A stretch of 64,000 nucleotides of DNA from Pseudomonas cremoris (GCF_014230465.1 NZ_JAAXCY010000015.1:1-64000), one strand, 5' to 3'. Shown: positions 1 to 9,037, counted from the first letter of the stretch. Program-made: numbers and translations. The notes: generated by a model not told the origin, from the sequence alone.

Positions 1-389
1 GACACGCAAATCAGCGAAACAATGCGCCATGTTAGCCCTTTGTCTAACCTTCATCACCCTGCAAACTTGGTTAGGCAACTTACCTTTAGAAATTTTTTGC
101 CGTAGAATCATCCGGCCTTGTAAGGCGCCAATAATCCGCTGGAAGCTGTTTTCAAAGCGTCACGAGCACAGTCGTTCCTTCAGAACGGTGTTGGCGAAGG
201 TGTTGACCCGGTAGGTCAAAACCCTCGCCAACCCTCATCAGCTCCGTTCTGCAGGCGTAAAACTTTGAAAGCAGCTTCTGTGAGGAATGCCGGCAGCGCT
301 GGCTTTGCGGCCCAAAAAGCCCCCGAGCGCATGCGTGCCGTTCATTTCTGGATGAGCGTCCCGTGGGACCACTGATGAGGGTAATAACT
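1..389. other. Gene-free region upstream of acnB
   Basis: No convincing gene is visible. A 61-codon frame at 29-214 lacks a ribosome binding site and its composition does not look coding. The left 120 bases are AT-richer than the rest, which would suit a promoter, but no clear -35/-10 pair could be fixed. The main feature is the extended hairpin at 181-251, listed separately. If transcription starts upstream of it, acnB would have a leader of more than 150 nt. Confidence 0.5.
181..251 (+). ncRNA. Extended RNA hairpin, candidate acnB leader element or small RNA
   Basis: Three nested complementary pairs stack on one axis. CAGAACGG (181-188) pairs perfectly with CCGTTCTG (244-251). GTTGGCGAAGGT (190-201) pairs with ACCCTCGCCAAC (221-232) with one G-U. 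TTGACC (203-208) pairs with GGTCAA (214-219) around the loop CGGTA. The 71-base structure has no T-tract, so it is not a simple terminator. It lies about 140 bases upstream of the acnB start on the same strand. It could be a 5' leader element, a separate small RNA, or the end of an upstream transcript. Because hairpins are symmetric, the strand is inferred only from acnB. Confidence 0.45.
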
Positions 390-2999
390 GTGCTTGAAGC
401 CTACCGCAAACATATCGAAGAGCGTGCAGCCCTGGGTATCGTTCCCCAGCCGCTTAACGCCGAACAAACCGCAGGCCTGGTCGAGCTGCTGAAAAATCCT
501 CCGGCTGGCGAAGAAGAATTCCTCGTTGACCTGATCACCAACCGCATTCCACCAGGCGTTGACGAAGCTGCCTACGTCAAGGCCGGTTTCCTGTCTGCCC
601 TGGCCAAGGGCGAAGCCACTTCCCCCCTGATCGACAAAAAACGCGCTGTTGAACTGCTCGGCACCATGCAAGGCGGCTACAACATCGTGACCCTGGTCGA
701 GTTGCTGGACGACGCCGAGCTGGCACCGGTTGCCGCTGCTCAGCTCAAGCACACCCTGCTGATGTTCGATGCGTTCCACGACGTGGCTGAAAAAGCCAAG
801 AACGGCAACGAACACGCCAAAGCCGTGATCCAGTCCTGGGCTGACGGCGAGTGGTTCAAGAACCGCCCTACCCTGGCCGACAAGATCAGCCTGCGCGTAT
901 TCAAGGTCACCGGCGAAACCAACACCGACGACCTCTCCCCTGCACCGGATGCCTGGTCCCGTCCTGACATCCCGCTGCACGCCCTGGCCATGCTGAAAAT
1001 GGCTCGCGAAGGCATCGTGCCGGACGAGCAAGGCAAGACCGGCCCGATGAAGCAGATCGAAGAGATGCGCGGCCAAGGCTTCCCGATCGCCTACGTCGGT
1101 GACGTGGTCGGTACCGGTTCGTCCCGTAAGTCGGCGACCAACTCCGTACTGTGGTTCTTCGGCGACGACGTTCCGTACGTGCCGAACAAGCGCGCTGGCG
1201 GCTTCTGCTTCGGCAGCAAGATCGCTCCAATCTTCTACAACACCATGGAAGATGCTGGCGCACTGCCAATCGAATTCGACGTCACCAACATGAACATGGG
1301 CGACGTGATCGACCTGTACCCGCATGCTGGCAAAGTCTGCAAACACGGCACCGACGAAGTCCTGACCACCTTCGAAATGAAGACCCCGGTCCTGTTGGAC
1401 GAAGTTCGTGCTGGCGGCCGTATCCCGCTGATCATCGGTCGCGGCCTGACCGACAAGGCCCGTGCCGAACTGGGCCTGGGCCCTACCGACCTGTTCAAGC
1501 TGCCAGAAGCACCTGTCGACACCGGCAAGGGCTACACCCTGGCGCAGAAAATGGTTGGCAAGGCGTGCGGCCTGCCAGAAGGCAAAGGCGTTCGTCCAGG
1601 CACCTACTGCGAGCCTAAGATGACCACCGTGGGCTCCCAGGACACCACCGGTCCTATGACCCGTGATGAACTGAAAGACCTGGCGTGCCTGGGCTTCTCG
1701 ACCGACCTGGTAATGCAGTCCTTCTGCCACACCGCGGCGTATCCAAAGCCGATCGACGTGACCACCCACCACACCCTGCCTGACTTCATCATGACCCGTG
1801 GCGGTGTATCGCTGCGTCCAGGCGACGGCATCATCCACAGCTGGCTGAACCGCATGCTGCTGCCGGACACCGTCGGTACCGGTGGTGACTCCCACACCCG
1901 TTTCCCGATGGGCATCTCGTTCCCGGCCGGTTCTGGCCTGGTCGCGTTCGCCGCAGCCACTGGCGTAATGCCACTGGACATGCCGGAATCGATCCTGGTG
2001 CGCTTCAAAGGCAAGATGAAACCTGGCATCACCCTGCGTGACCTGGTTCATGCCATTCCTTACTACGCGATCCAGTCGGGTCTGCTGACCGTAGAGAAGA
2101 AAGGCAAGAAGAACGCCTTCTCCGGCCGCATCCTGGAAATCGAAGGCCTGAACGACCTGACGCTGGAGCAAGCTTTCGAGCTGTCCGACGCCTCGGCTGA
2201 ACGTTCGGCTGCCGGTTGCACCATCAAGCTGTCGGAAGCGTCCGTTACCGAGTACCTGAACTCCAATATCACCCTGCTGCGCTGGATGATCGGTGAAGGC
2301 TACGGCGACGCGCGCACCCTGGAACGTCGCGCCCAAGCGATGGAAGCCTGGGTTGCCAACCCTGAACTGATGGTTGCCGATGCCGACGCGGAATACGCCG
2401 AAATCATCGAGATCGACCTGTCGGAAATCAACGAGCCAATCCTCTGCGCACCGAACGACCCAGACGACGCTCGTCTGCTGTCGAGCGTTGCTGGCGAGAA
2501 GATCGACGAAGTGTTCATCGGTTCGTGCATGACCAACATTGGTCACTTCCGCGCTGCCGGTAAGCTGCTGGAACAGGTCAAGGGTCAGCTGCCAACCCGT
2601 CTGTGGCTGTCGCCGCCGACCAAAATGGACGCTCACCAACTGACCGAAGAAGGCTACTACGGCATCTACGGCAAGGCTGGCGCGCGCATGGAAATGCCGG
2701 GCTGCTCGCTGTGCATGGGTAACCAGGCACGTGTAGAGCCGAACTCGACTGTTGTGTCGACTTCGACCCGTAACTTCCCGAACCGTCTGGGTGACGGCGC
2801 GAACGTCTACCTGGCCTCGGCCGAGTTGGCGGCAGTCGCTTCCACTCTGGGTCGCCTGCCGACTGTCGAAGAGTACATGGGTTATGCAGCGAAACTGGAC
2901 ACCATGGCCAGTGACGTCTACCGCTACCTGAACTTCGACCAGATCGCCGAGTTCCGCAAAATCGCAGCAAGCGCCAACATCCCGGTGATTCAAGCCTAA
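390..2999 (+). CDS. acnB: Bifunctional aconitate hydratase 2 / 2-methylisocitrate dehydratase
   Basis: AcnB interconverts citrate and isocitrate in the TCA cycle and can also hydrate 2-methylaconitate. The protein starts [16 protein letters not shown] at a GTG preceded by GAGG (377-380, nine bases away). Longer in-frame starts at 363 and 375 lack this spacing. The resulting 869 residues is the usual pseudomonad length. The order is AcnB-type: N-terminal HEAT-like helical domain, swivel domain, then the catalytic Fe-S domains. The three cluster cysteines are visible as C713 (GSCMTN) and C772/C775 (CSLC). The gene stands alone and ends in a strong terminator. It is a central iron-dependent enzyme and a known target of iron-sparing control in pseudomonads. 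The identification is secure. Confidence 0.97.
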   Translation: MLEAYRKHIEERAALGIVPQPLNAEQTAGLVELLKNPPAGEEEFLVDLITNRIPPGVDEAAYVKAGFLSALAKGEATSPLIDKKRAVELLGTMQGGYNIVTLVELLDDAELAPVAAAQLKHTLLMFDAFHDVAEKAKNGNEHAKAVIQSWADGEWFKNRPTLADKISLRVFKVTGETNTDDLSPAPDAWSRPDIPLHALAMLKMAREGIVPDEQGKTGPMKQIEEMRGQGFPIAYVGDVVGTGSSRKSATNSVLWFFGDDVPYVPNKRAGGFCFGSKIAPIFYNTMEDAGALPIEFDVTNMNMGDVIDLYPHAGKVCKHGTDEVLTTFEMKTPVLLDEVRAGGRIPLIIGRGLTDKARAELGLGPTDLFKLPEAPVDTGKGYTLAQKMVGKACGLPEGKGVRPGTYCEPKMTTVGSQDTTGPMTRDELKDLACLGFSTDLVMQSFCHTAAYPKPIDVTTHHTLPDFIMTRGGVSLRPGDGIIHSWLNRMLLPDTVGTGGDSHTRFPMGISFPAGSGLVAFAAATGVMPLDMPESILVRFKGKMKPGITLRDLVHAIPYYAIQSGLLTVEKKGKKNAFSGRILEIEGLNDLTLEQAFELSDASAERSAAGCTIKLSEASVTEYLNSNITLLRWMIGEGYGDARTLERRAQAMEAWVANPELMVADADAEYAEIIEIDLSEINEPILCAPNDPDDARLLSSVAGEKIDEVFIGSCMTNIGHFRAAGKLLEQVKGQLPTRLWLSPPTKMDAHQLTEEGYYGIYGKAGARMEMPGCSLCMGNQARVEPNSTVVSTSTRNFPNRLGDGANVYLASAELAAVASTLGRLPTVEEYMGYAAKLDTMASDVYRYLNFDQIAEFRKIAASANIPVIQA

Positions 3000-3014
3000 G
3001 GTGTTGATGTAACG

Positions 3015-3049
3015 AACGCCGCGTATCGCAAGGTACGCGGCGTTTTTTT
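3015..3049 (+). terminator. Rho-independent terminator of acnB
   Basis: AACGCCGCGTA (3015-3025) pairs perfectly with TACGCGGCGTT (3034-3044) around an eight-base loop, and a run of seven T follows. It lies 15 bases after the acnB stop. The convergent SulP gene ends at 3048 inside the T-run. Confidence 0.9.
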
Positions 3050-4700
3050 ATGCCTGGGATTTGGCCAACTGCACCGCGCCGTCCACGCTCAAGGCACTGA
3101 GCAGCACCTGCGGGGCCTGCGCCTCGGGCAACGCCTGCAATACCTCAAGGGCCGCATGCCGCACACGGGCCAGCACCAGGCGCTTGCCCTCCCCGCGCAC
3201 TTGGGCAAAAAACGCGGCCAGCGCTTCGATGCTGGTGCCATCCAGGTCGGGTGACTCTTCCAGACTTAACACCACCGCATCCACCGGCGACTGGCGCATC
3301 AGCCGCAAGGCCGCACCGAGGATGCGTTCGGCATTCGCAAAAAACAGTGCCTCGCTGGGCCGCACGATCAGCACACCGGGCACGTCGACCGTATCGGCAT
3401 GATGCTGGCGATCAACAAAGTCATGGCTGTCGCCCAAACGGCCAAGCACCTGGATATCCGCAGAAGACATCTGGCGCAGCATCAACAGCACGCTGATGGC
3501 CACCGCCAACAACAAACCGTCCAACACACCCAACACCAACACTGCCGCTACCGCGCAGATCACCAGCAAGCGGTCACGCCGCCACAGGAAGTAGCGACCC
3601 AGGGGCTGCAGGCTCAGGCCGCGCCCCAGCGCGTAGATGACAATGGCGGCGAGTACCGGCTCCGGGGTCAGTGCGACATACGGCAATACCGTCAATACGA
3701 TCACCAGCACCACCAGTGCTGCCACGATACCGGCCAACCGCGAGCCCGCACCGGCCGCCTCATTGGCCGACGTCGCCGAATACCCGGCACCGGCCGGCAT
3801 GCCGTGGAACAGCCCAGAGACAAGGTTGGCCGCACCCAATGCCAGCAGGTCACGATTAGACGACACACGGTCGCCGTGCTTGAGCGCGAACGAGCTGATC
3901 GAGCCGTAGGACTCCGCATACAGGATCATCACCAGAGCAAACGCCAACTCACCCAGGCGCAACCAGTCGGCGAACGGCAACACGGGGAAATGCCCAAGCT
4001 CCAGGCGCAGGTCGATTATGCCGATCAAAACCACGCCATGGGCCTCCAGGTTCAGGTACTGCCCGCCGACAATCCCCAGCAATACCACTAGCAGCCCGCC
4101 CGGCAAACGCGGTATGCGCGCGCACAGCCACAACACCGCCAACGCAGCAGCGGCCACCAGCGCGGCGGGCCAGTTCCAGTGCGGTAACTGTTCGAGCAAT
4201 TGCGGCAGGAAGCGGATCAGGTTGTTGTCGGCCAGGTGCACGCCCACCACACTGGCCAGTTGCTTGAGAATGATCGTCAGCGCCAGGCCAAAGGCAAACC
4301 CACGCAACACCGGCTTGGCGATGAACGAGGTGACGCCACCCAACTTGAAGAGTCCGGCCAACAGGAAAAACACGCCGGTGACCAACACCAACCCGAAGGC
4401 CAGCGACAGCCTCAGCGACGGGTCGTCCCCTGCCAGGCTGGCGGTTGCAGCGGCCAACACCGCCGCCGAGGACGACGTGGCCGAGACAATTGCAAACCGG
4501 CTGGTGCCGAACAGGCCGTAACACACGAGCCCCGCAAACAAGGCAATCACCCCGGCCTGGGGCGGCAGTGCGGCAATGCTGGAATACGCCACCGCCTCCG
4601 GCAGCAGCAGACCGGCAATCGAAAGCCCGGCGAGTAGGTCCTGGGTGCGGTTGGGTGGCGGAATGACCGAGGGAATGGATTCAGTTTTCAATCGGCCCAA
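3048..4700 (-). CDS. SulP family anion transporter with C-terminal STAS domain
   Basis: This inner-membrane secondary transporter belongs to the SulP (SLC26) family, which moves sulfate, bicarbonate or other anions. The first helix region has the family pattern QDLLAGLSIAGLLLPEAVAY. It is followed by many hydrophobic segments up to about residue 420, then a soluble STAS-type domain (about 435-545) with the conserved region LSLEESPDLDGTSIEALAAF. The length of 550 residues is normal. The longest frame begins with TTG at 4700; another TTG at 4691 is possible and no good ribosome binding site separates them. Either way the start lies inside the end of the upstream ParB-like gene (stop at 4681), so translation is probably coupled. 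The substrate cannot be read from sequence. Confidence 0.88.
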   Translation of the reverse strand: MGRLKTESIPSVIPPPNRTQDLLAGLSIAGLLLPEAVAYSSIAALPPQAGVIALFAGLVCYGLFGTSRFAIVSATSSSAAVLAAATASLAGDDPSLRLSLAFGLVLVTGVFFLLAGLFKLGGVTSFIAKPVLRGFAFGLALTIILKQLASVVGVHLADNNLIRFLPQLLEQLPHWNWPAALVAAAALAVLWLCARIPRLPGGLLVVLLGIVGGQYLNLEAHGVVLIGIIDLRLELGHFPVLPFADWLRLGELAFALVMILYAESYGSISSFALKHGDRVSSNRDLLALGAANLVSGLFHGMPAGAGYSATSANEAAGAGSRLAGIVAALVVLVIVLTVLPYVALTPEPVLAAIVIYALGRGLSLQPLGRYFLWRRDRLLVICAVAAVLVLGVLDGLLLAVAISVLLMLRQMSSADIQVLGRLGDSHDFVDRQHHADTVDVPGVLIVRPSEALFFANAERILGAALRLMRQSPVDAVVLSLEESPDLDGTSIEALAAFFAQVRGEGKRLVLARVRHAALEVLQALPEAQAPQVLLSALSVDGAVQLAKSQA

Positions 4701-5298
4701 CCCATCCCGGTAAATAACGCGCTTCCTGGCTGCGTGCCATTGTCATGGCCTTGCCCAGCAGCCTTGCGTTTGGCTGGCTGACAACGTCGCTGCCGATACG
4801 GCTGCGGAAAAAATCCGCCCAGAGAAACTCACTGAACGGCGTCGCATCCTTGGCGTAACCGCCGGCAGTACGCAAAAGGCCCGCCAAGCTACGGTAAGGA
4901 TCGTCCTGCAGGTCGGTGATTTTACGGGGAATCGCCTCGTAGGTACGCCGCAACCCACGCGCGTCATAGGGATGCACCCACTGATTGAACGCCATGACAT
5001 TCCAGAACGTGCTGCGCTCGACAAACGACAAATCCTTGAGCATCAACAGCGACACGCTCTTGACCTCTTCCTGCAGCAACGCCAGGCCAAAGTGATGGTG
5101 ATCGGTAATGTAATAGCGCTCGTCAGGCCCCAATACGCAAGGAAACCAGTGCTTATCCAGCGCAGCGGCGCGCTCCTTGCGCTTGAGCTTGGTCCAGGCC
5201 TCACGCTTGATGGCCACTTCAGCCATGCCGACCGTCAGTTGAGTGGGGTGCAGTTTTTCCAGCTTGCCAGTCACCAGCTGCGGACGGGGCCGAGCCAT
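4681..5298 (-). CDS. ParB/Srx-like (ParBc_2 type) protein
   Basis: A 205-residue soluble protein. The start is ATG at 5298 (MARPRPQLV), with GGAGG six bases upstream; a TTG at 5310 in the same frame is less likely. The N-terminal half reads like the ParB/sulfiredoxin fold: a strand region LEKLHPTQLTVG, a helical region, then YITDHHHFGLALLQ, where the DHHH segment corresponds to the active-site/nucleotide-binding loop of that superfamily. No helix-turn-helix or ParB partner domain is seen, so this is not a chromosome-partition ParB. It is the first gene of a pair with the SulP transporter, overlapping it by about 20 bases. The function is unknown; homologues are usually annotated only as ParB-like or putative nuclease. 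Confidence 0.75.
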   Translation of the reverse strand: MARPRPQLVTGKLEKLHPTQLTVGMAEVAIKREAWTKLKRKERAAALDKHWFPCVLGPDERYYITDHHHFGLALLQEEVKSVSLLMLKDLSFVERSTFWNVMAFNQWVHPYDARGLRRTYEAIPRKITDLQDDPYRSLAGLLRTAGGYAKDATPFSEFLWADFFRSRIGSDVVSQPNARLLGKAMTMARSQEARYLPGWVGPIEN

Positions 5299-5402
5299 AG
5301 ATACCTCCAAAAAGAGCAGCAGTCAGCCGACAAGCTTAGCCCTCATTACAGCGCAGGTATCGACATAACTTCTGGCCTCGGCAGAGCCTACCGAAAACGG
5401 AG

Positions 5403-5468
5403 GCTTCTGCTCTGCTCTGCTCTGGCTCTGCTCTGGCTCTGGCTCTGCTCTGGCTCTGGCTCTGGCTT
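5403..5468. repeat. GCTCTG / GCTCTGG tandem low-complexity tract
   Basis: About 66 bases consist of irregularly alternating GCTCT-G and GCTCTG-G units, then run into CTTTTGATCTTGATCTG. The 5- and 6-base unit mixture points to slippage expansion. Copy number probably varies between strains. Confidence 0.85.
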
Positions 5469-5513
5469 TTGATCTTGATCTGAGGCGCCCCGTTAAACAC
5501 GCTGGCCGGAATT

Positions 5514-5607
5514 CGACATGGATTTGGGGGGTAAACCGGCAGGGATGCCGGTTTAGCCGCCCCGCGCCATGGATGGCGCGTGGCGGCGGCCCCCCAAATC
5601 CATGTCG
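5514..5607. repeat. Nested inverted repeat (potential cruciform / three-way junction)
   Basis: Perfect 18-base outer arms (5514-5531 and 5590-5607, CGACATGGATTTGGGGGG and its complement) enclose two more hairpins. One is TAAACCGGC/GCCGGTTTA (5532-5540 and 5547-5555). The other is GCGCCA/TGGCGC (5564-5569 and 5574-5579). GCCGCC and GGCGGC flank the second. No T-tract follows. The arrangement resembles a mobile palindromic repeat family rather than a terminator. Confidence 0.8.
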
Positions 5608-5841
5608 GATTACGCGCACACCGAGCCTAGGCGAGGTGCCGAGTGTTGGGGCAAGAGCCCTTTTGCTTACTTTTGGGGCTCTTTTCCAAAAGTGAGCCGC
5701 TGTAAGAGCGGAACCCTAAGTAGTCGTAACCGCAGCAATGGATATGTACTCCGACCAAAAAGCTCCAGCGCCATACAGATAGCTATCGCAGGCAAGCCAG
5801 CTCCCACAGTTTGAATTGATTTACACCCATGCTGCGCGCAC

Positions 5842-5874
5842 AAAAAAGGCCGACTCGCTGTACGCGAATCGGCC
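5842..5874 (-). terminator. Rho-independent terminator of the serine/threonine permease gene
   Basis: Read on the minus strand, GGCCGATTCGC pairs with GCGAGTCGGCC (one G-U) around a short loop, followed by six T. It lies about 20 bases after the permease stop at 5895. Confidence 0.88.
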
Positions 5875-5894
5875 TCCATCGTTACCGCCCGTTA

Positions 5895-7172
5895 TCAGGA
5901 CAACAGCGAATAAATCAACGCAGTAATCGCCACCAGCCCCACCGCCGTGACAAACACATTGGACGCCTGCCCCCGGTACTTGGCCATCGCCGGAACCTTA
6001 CGGATCGCATACATCGGCATCAGGAACAGAATCGACGCGATCACCGGGCCACCCAGGGTCTCAATCATGCCGAGGATGCTCGGGTTCAGCGTGGCAATGA
6101 TCCAGCACACCACCAGCATGAACGCAGCAGTCATACGGTCCAGGGTCTTCGGCGCCGGGCGGCGCCCCGTCTTGACCACCAGGCCCTTGAGGCCTTCGCT
6201 GGCGCCGATGTAATGGCCGAGGAACGACTTGGCAATCGCCACAAACGCAATCAACGGCGCGGCAAACGCGATGGTCGGGTTGTCGAAGTGGTTGGCCAGG
6301 TACGACAGGATCGACAGGTTCTGCGCCTTCGCTTCCGCCAGTTGTGCCGGCGACAGGGTCAGCACGCAGCTGAACACGAAGAACAGCACCATCACCACCA
6401 TCAGCAGGTGCGCACGCGACAGGATCTGCGAGCTGCGCTCATCGGCGTGGGCGCCGTACTGGCGCTTCTGGTCAACGGCAAAGGCCGAGATGATCGGCGA
6501 ATGGTTGAACGAGAACACCATCACCGGAATCGCCAGCCACAGGGTGCTGAGCAATGCGGACGGCTCAGGGACCACGCTGGCGGTGCTGAGGATACCGCCG
6601 TTCCAATGCGGGATCAGGTACACGGCCAGGAACAGCAAGGCGACGATGAACGGGTACACCATCAGGCTCATGGCCTTGACGATCACCTGCTCACCGCAAC
6701 GCACCACGGCCAGCAGGCCAAGGATCAGCACAAACGCCAGGATCGCGCGTGGCGGCGGCATGATGTGCAGTTGGTGTTCCATGAAGCTGCTGACCGTGTT
6801 GGTCAGGGCCACGCTGTAGATCAGCAGGATCGGGAAGATCGCGAAGAAGTACAGCAAGGTGATCAGCGCGCCAGCCTTGATGCCGAAGTGCTCTTCGACC
6901 ACGTCGGTGATGTCGGAGCCTTCACGACCGGAAAGGACGAAGCGGGTCAGGCCGCGGTGAGCGAAGAACGTCATCGGGAAGGCCAGTACCGCCAGGATCA
7001 GCAGCGGCCAGAAGCCACCCAAGCCTGCGTTGATCGGCAGGAACAAAGTACCGGCGCCGATAGCGGTGCCAAACAGGCCAAGCATCCAGGTGGTGTCCTG
7101 GCGGCTCCAGCTTGTGAGAGTTGCAGGTGTCGTTGCATAGCGTTCGTCGACGCTATTGGCCTGATCATTCAT
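5895..7172 (-). CDS. Serine/threonine transporter, SdaC/TdcC (HAAAP) family
   Basis: A 425-residue inner-membrane permease of the hydroxy/aromatic amino acid family, expected to import serine or threonine with H+ or Na+. The N-terminal signature is LGLFGTAIGAGTLFLPINAG in the first helix. About eleven hydrophobic segments follow, including a characteristic VFSFNHSPIISAF region. The start is ATG at 7172 (MNDQANSVDERYAT) with GGAG ten bases upstream; the in-frame ATG at 7190 has no ribosome binding site. It is monocistronic, with its own terminator and no sdaA/sdaB beside it. Family assignment is firm, but substrate preference is inferred. Confidence 0.88.
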   Translation of the reverse strand: MNDQANSVDERYATTPATLTSWSRQDTTWMLGLFGTAIGAGTLFLPINAGLGGFWPLLILAVLAFPMTFFAHRGLTRFVLSGREGSDITDVVEEHFGIKAGALITLLYFFAIFPILLIYSVALTNTVSSFMEHQLHIMPPPRAILAFVLILGLLAVVRCGEQVIVKAMSLMVYPFIVALLFLAVYLIPHWNGGILSTASVVPEPSALLSTLWLAIPVMVFSFNHSPIISAFAVDQKRQYGAHADERSSQILSRAHLLMVVMVLFFVFSCVLTLSPAQLAEAKAQNLSILSYLANHFDNPTIAFAAPLIAFVAIAKSFLGHYIGASEGLKGLVVKTGRRPAPKTLDRMTAAFMLVVCWIIATLNPSILGMIETLGGPVIASILFLMPMYAIRKVPAMAKYRGQASNVFVTAVGLVAITALIYSLLS

Positions 7173-7380
7173 CCGGTCGGATCTCCGCATTTACACGGCC
7201 GGGACGAGTCAGAAAAACCTGACAGGCAGCGCCCCAGCCATAGAAGGGGCGCGATTGTCCGGGATTCTTGTGAATAAGCAAAGACTTAGCTGAGGAACGG
7301 TTTATCGGAACAGTTGTCCTGGCAGGCCCCGAGGCGGCGAAATCCTATTGATTTCGCGCGATTGCAGGCCGTGCCGGCCG
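7173..7380. other. Intergenic region upstream of the permease
   Basis: About 200 bases hold no gene. A hairpin GCGAAATC/GATTTCGC (about 7336-7356) lies just after the BetI-like gene stop, but no T-run follows in the minus direction, so termination there is uncertain. The permease promoter should lie around 7200-7300; no clear pair could be chosen. Confidence 0.4.
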
Positions 7381-8028
7381 TCAGGATTGAAGCGGCTCTG
7401 CACTCTTCACGAACATCTGGGCGGTCGTGATACAGCACTTCTCGGCCTTTTTTGGACTGAAGGCTTTATGGTCCAGGGCCCACTCCAACCAGAAACCATC
7501 GATTAGCGCGGTAATGGTCAGGGCGGCGCCCTTGGCGTCGATTTGCGTGCGGTTTTGCTGGGCGATGGCCTTGAACACCGACTCCAACTCCTTGCGGTAA
7601 TCGGCGTAGAGCTTTTTGTTCAGTGCGCGAAGCTGCTCGGAGGACACCGCTGCGCCCCAGAAGCCCAACCAGGTGGTGAGGATGAACTCGTTGAAAATCT
7701 GCCCGCGAAACGACGAACGAATAATCGCCAGCAAGCGGTCTTCTGGGGTGCCACCCTGGGCTTCCAGGTATTTGCGGGTTTCTTCGCGCAGTTGGTCGGT
7801 CAACTCCTGGTAGGTCGACAGCATCAACTCTTCCTTGCTGGAAAAGTGATGCCCGATCAGGCCGATCGACACTCCAGCCTGCGCGCAGATCCGCTCCAGG
7901 GTGCTACCACTGTGGCCGTAGCGGGTGATGCATTGCATCGTCGCCTCGATAATCGCCTTGCGGCGCATTTCGGGCTCGATACGGGTGCGGCGTTTCTTGA
8001 CGGCAATCCCTTCTGACTCAGTGCTCAT
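7381..8028 (-). CDS. BetI-like TetR family regulator of the quaternary-amine island
   Basis: A 215-residue one-component repressor-type protein. The N-terminal TetR helix-turn-helix is visible (about residues 20-65; RKAIIEATMQCITRYGHSGS, ICAQAGVSIGLIGHHFSSKEEL). The C-terminal half (LTTWLGFWGAAVSSEQLRALNKKLYADYR, ALIDGFWLEWAL) follows the BetI ligand-binding pattern. BetI relatives respond to choline or related quaternary amines. The start ATG at 8028 has AGGTTGATGT before it. It is the last gene of a same-strand run starting at cntA, 34 bases after the PAS gene. It is the best candidate to bind the four 18-bp palindromes listed below; that link is inference. It is divergent enough from true BetI that I give no symbol. 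Confidence 0.85.
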   Translation of the reverse strand: MSTESEGIAVKKRRTRIEPEMRRKAIIEATMQCITRYGHSGSTLERICAQAGVSIGLIGHHFSSKEELMLSTYQELTDQLREETRKYLEAQGGTPEDRLLAIIRSSFRGQIFNEFILTTWLGFWGAAVSSEQLRALNKKLYADYRKELESVFKAIAQQNRTQIDAKGAALTITALIDGFWLEWALDHKAFSPKKAEKCCITTAQMFVKSAEPLQS

Positions 8029-8062
8029 ACATCAACCTGTGTTTACGCAACATTAATCGCCA

Positions 8063-9037
8063 TCAAACGGCGGCAAGGACCATGACAATCTGCTCAAGGT
8101 GCAGCCGGGCCTTGAGGCGGACCGGCACGGGCGCAGCGGTTTTGTGTCGCAACTGGGCCACTTGCTCGTGCACCTTCAACGGCGACGCCACGATAGACGC
8201 CAATAGCGGCGCGCCAGGTTGCAGCAGTGTGCTCACGTTGGACCCGATCAGGTCGTCAATCGCGTACCCGCTCAACTGCGTGAACGCCGGGTTCACCGTC
8301 AGCCAACGTCCATCAACATCGATAAACGCCATGGCTTCGTCCGCCAGCTCAAACACCATGCGCAACCGGTCTTCACTGTGGCGCACAGCGTCTTCGGCGA
8401 CCTTGCGAGCCGTGGTGTCCATGCTGATGCCGATCATTTTAAGGGCGCGACCGGCGTCGTCCAGCAACGGCGTGGCCCGCGATGAGATCCAGCGCACCTC
8501 GCCTTCTGGGGTCAGCATGCGAAAGTCGGTGTCACAGGGTTGCCCGCTGCCGATGGACCGCTCGAACACCGCCTGCAAGGCCGGCACTTCGTCGGGCGGA
8601 ATATGGCTCCAGAAGTCTTCGTTGTGCTTGACGGGCCAGCCGTAGACGGCCTGCACGTTGCTTGAATAGGTGACCTCGTCGGTCAGCAGGTTCCACTCCC
8701 AGGTCACGATGCGTGCGTTTTCCTGGGCGAGCTTCATGCGCGCCTCGCTCTCCATGATCTGGGCGGTGTGCTTGCGGCGCATCTCGGTCATGGGCAGCGC
8801 TTGCGGCGGGCTGTGTTGCACGTCTTGCTGGGCCTGTGCGCCATAGCGCAGCCAGATCCAGTTGACGTCCAACAGCCCGGACAATTTGCGCAGGTTGTCG
8901 TAGTCGATTTCCCCCCCACGGGTCCACTTATGGACAGCCGTGCGCGACACGCCGAGCGCTCCCGCGACGGCTTGCAGCGTCAACTTCTTGTGTTCCAGAA
9001 GCTCCTTGAGGCGAAACGCGAAACTGTCTTCACTCAT
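8063..9037 (-). CDS. XRE helix-turn-helix protein with two PAS domains
   Basis: A 324-residue single-chain regulator. Residues about 5-60 form an XRE/Cro HTH (LTLQAVAGALGVSRTAVHKW). Residues about 100-215 are a PAS/PAC domain (ITYSS-like VTYSSNVQAVYGW, then MIGISMDTTARKVAE). Residues about 220-300 are a second PAS (DRLRMVFELADEAMAFIDVDGRW). There is no GGDEF, EAL or kinase module, so the sensor acts directly through the HTH. The start ATG at 9037 follows AGGA. It is separated by 180 bases from the NCS1 permease upstream and 34 bases from the TetR gene downstream. PAS might sense a small ligand, haem or flavin; none can be read here. A second regulator in a single catabolic cluster is unusual. 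Confidence 0.8.
   Translation of the reverse strand: MSEDSFAFRLKELLEHKKLTLQAVAGALGVSRTAVHKWTRGGEIDYDNLRKLSGLLDVNWIWLRYGAQAQQDVQHSPPQALPMTEMRRKHTAQIMESEARMKLAQENARIVTWEWNLLTDEVTYSSNVQAVYGWPVKHNEDFWSHIPPDEVPALQAVFERSIGSGQPCDTDFRMLTPEGEVRWISSRATPLLDDAGRALKMIGISMDTTARKVAEDAVRHSEDRLRMVFELADEAMAFIDVDGRWLTVNPAFTQLSGYAIDDLIGSNVSTLLQPGAPLLASIVASPLKVHEQVAQLRHKTAAPVPVRLKARLHLEQIVMVLAAV

Larger units (their letters stand above)
5299..5841. other. Gene-free repeat mosaic
   Basis: No gene can be supported here. The stretch is built from repeats: a GCTCTG tandem tract, a nested cruciform, a segment around 5655-5760 containing GGGGCTCTTTTCCAAAAGTG that I recognise as a commonly dispersed P. fluorescens intergenic sequence, and a half-REP (5785-5810, ATCGCAGGCAAGCCAGCTCC). 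Short open frames across it are translated repeats. Confidence 0.6.

Noticed and set aside
29..214. 61-codon frame at the left edge
   Set aside because: No ribosome binding site, non-coding composition, and it overlaps the start of the stable hairpin.
342..2993. 883-codon open frame antisense to acnB
   Set aside because: It mirrors a high-GC, codon-biased gene; the protein is Gln/His/Val-rich with no family resemblance and no ribosome binding site.
5569..5814. 81-codon frame in the repeat mosaic
   Set aside because: It translates dispersed intergenic repeats; such frames are often annotated but carry no domain.
5829..7277. 482-codon open frame antisense to the serine/threonine permease gene
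   Set aside because: Arg/His/Gln-rich reverse of a membrane protein; no start site or similarity.
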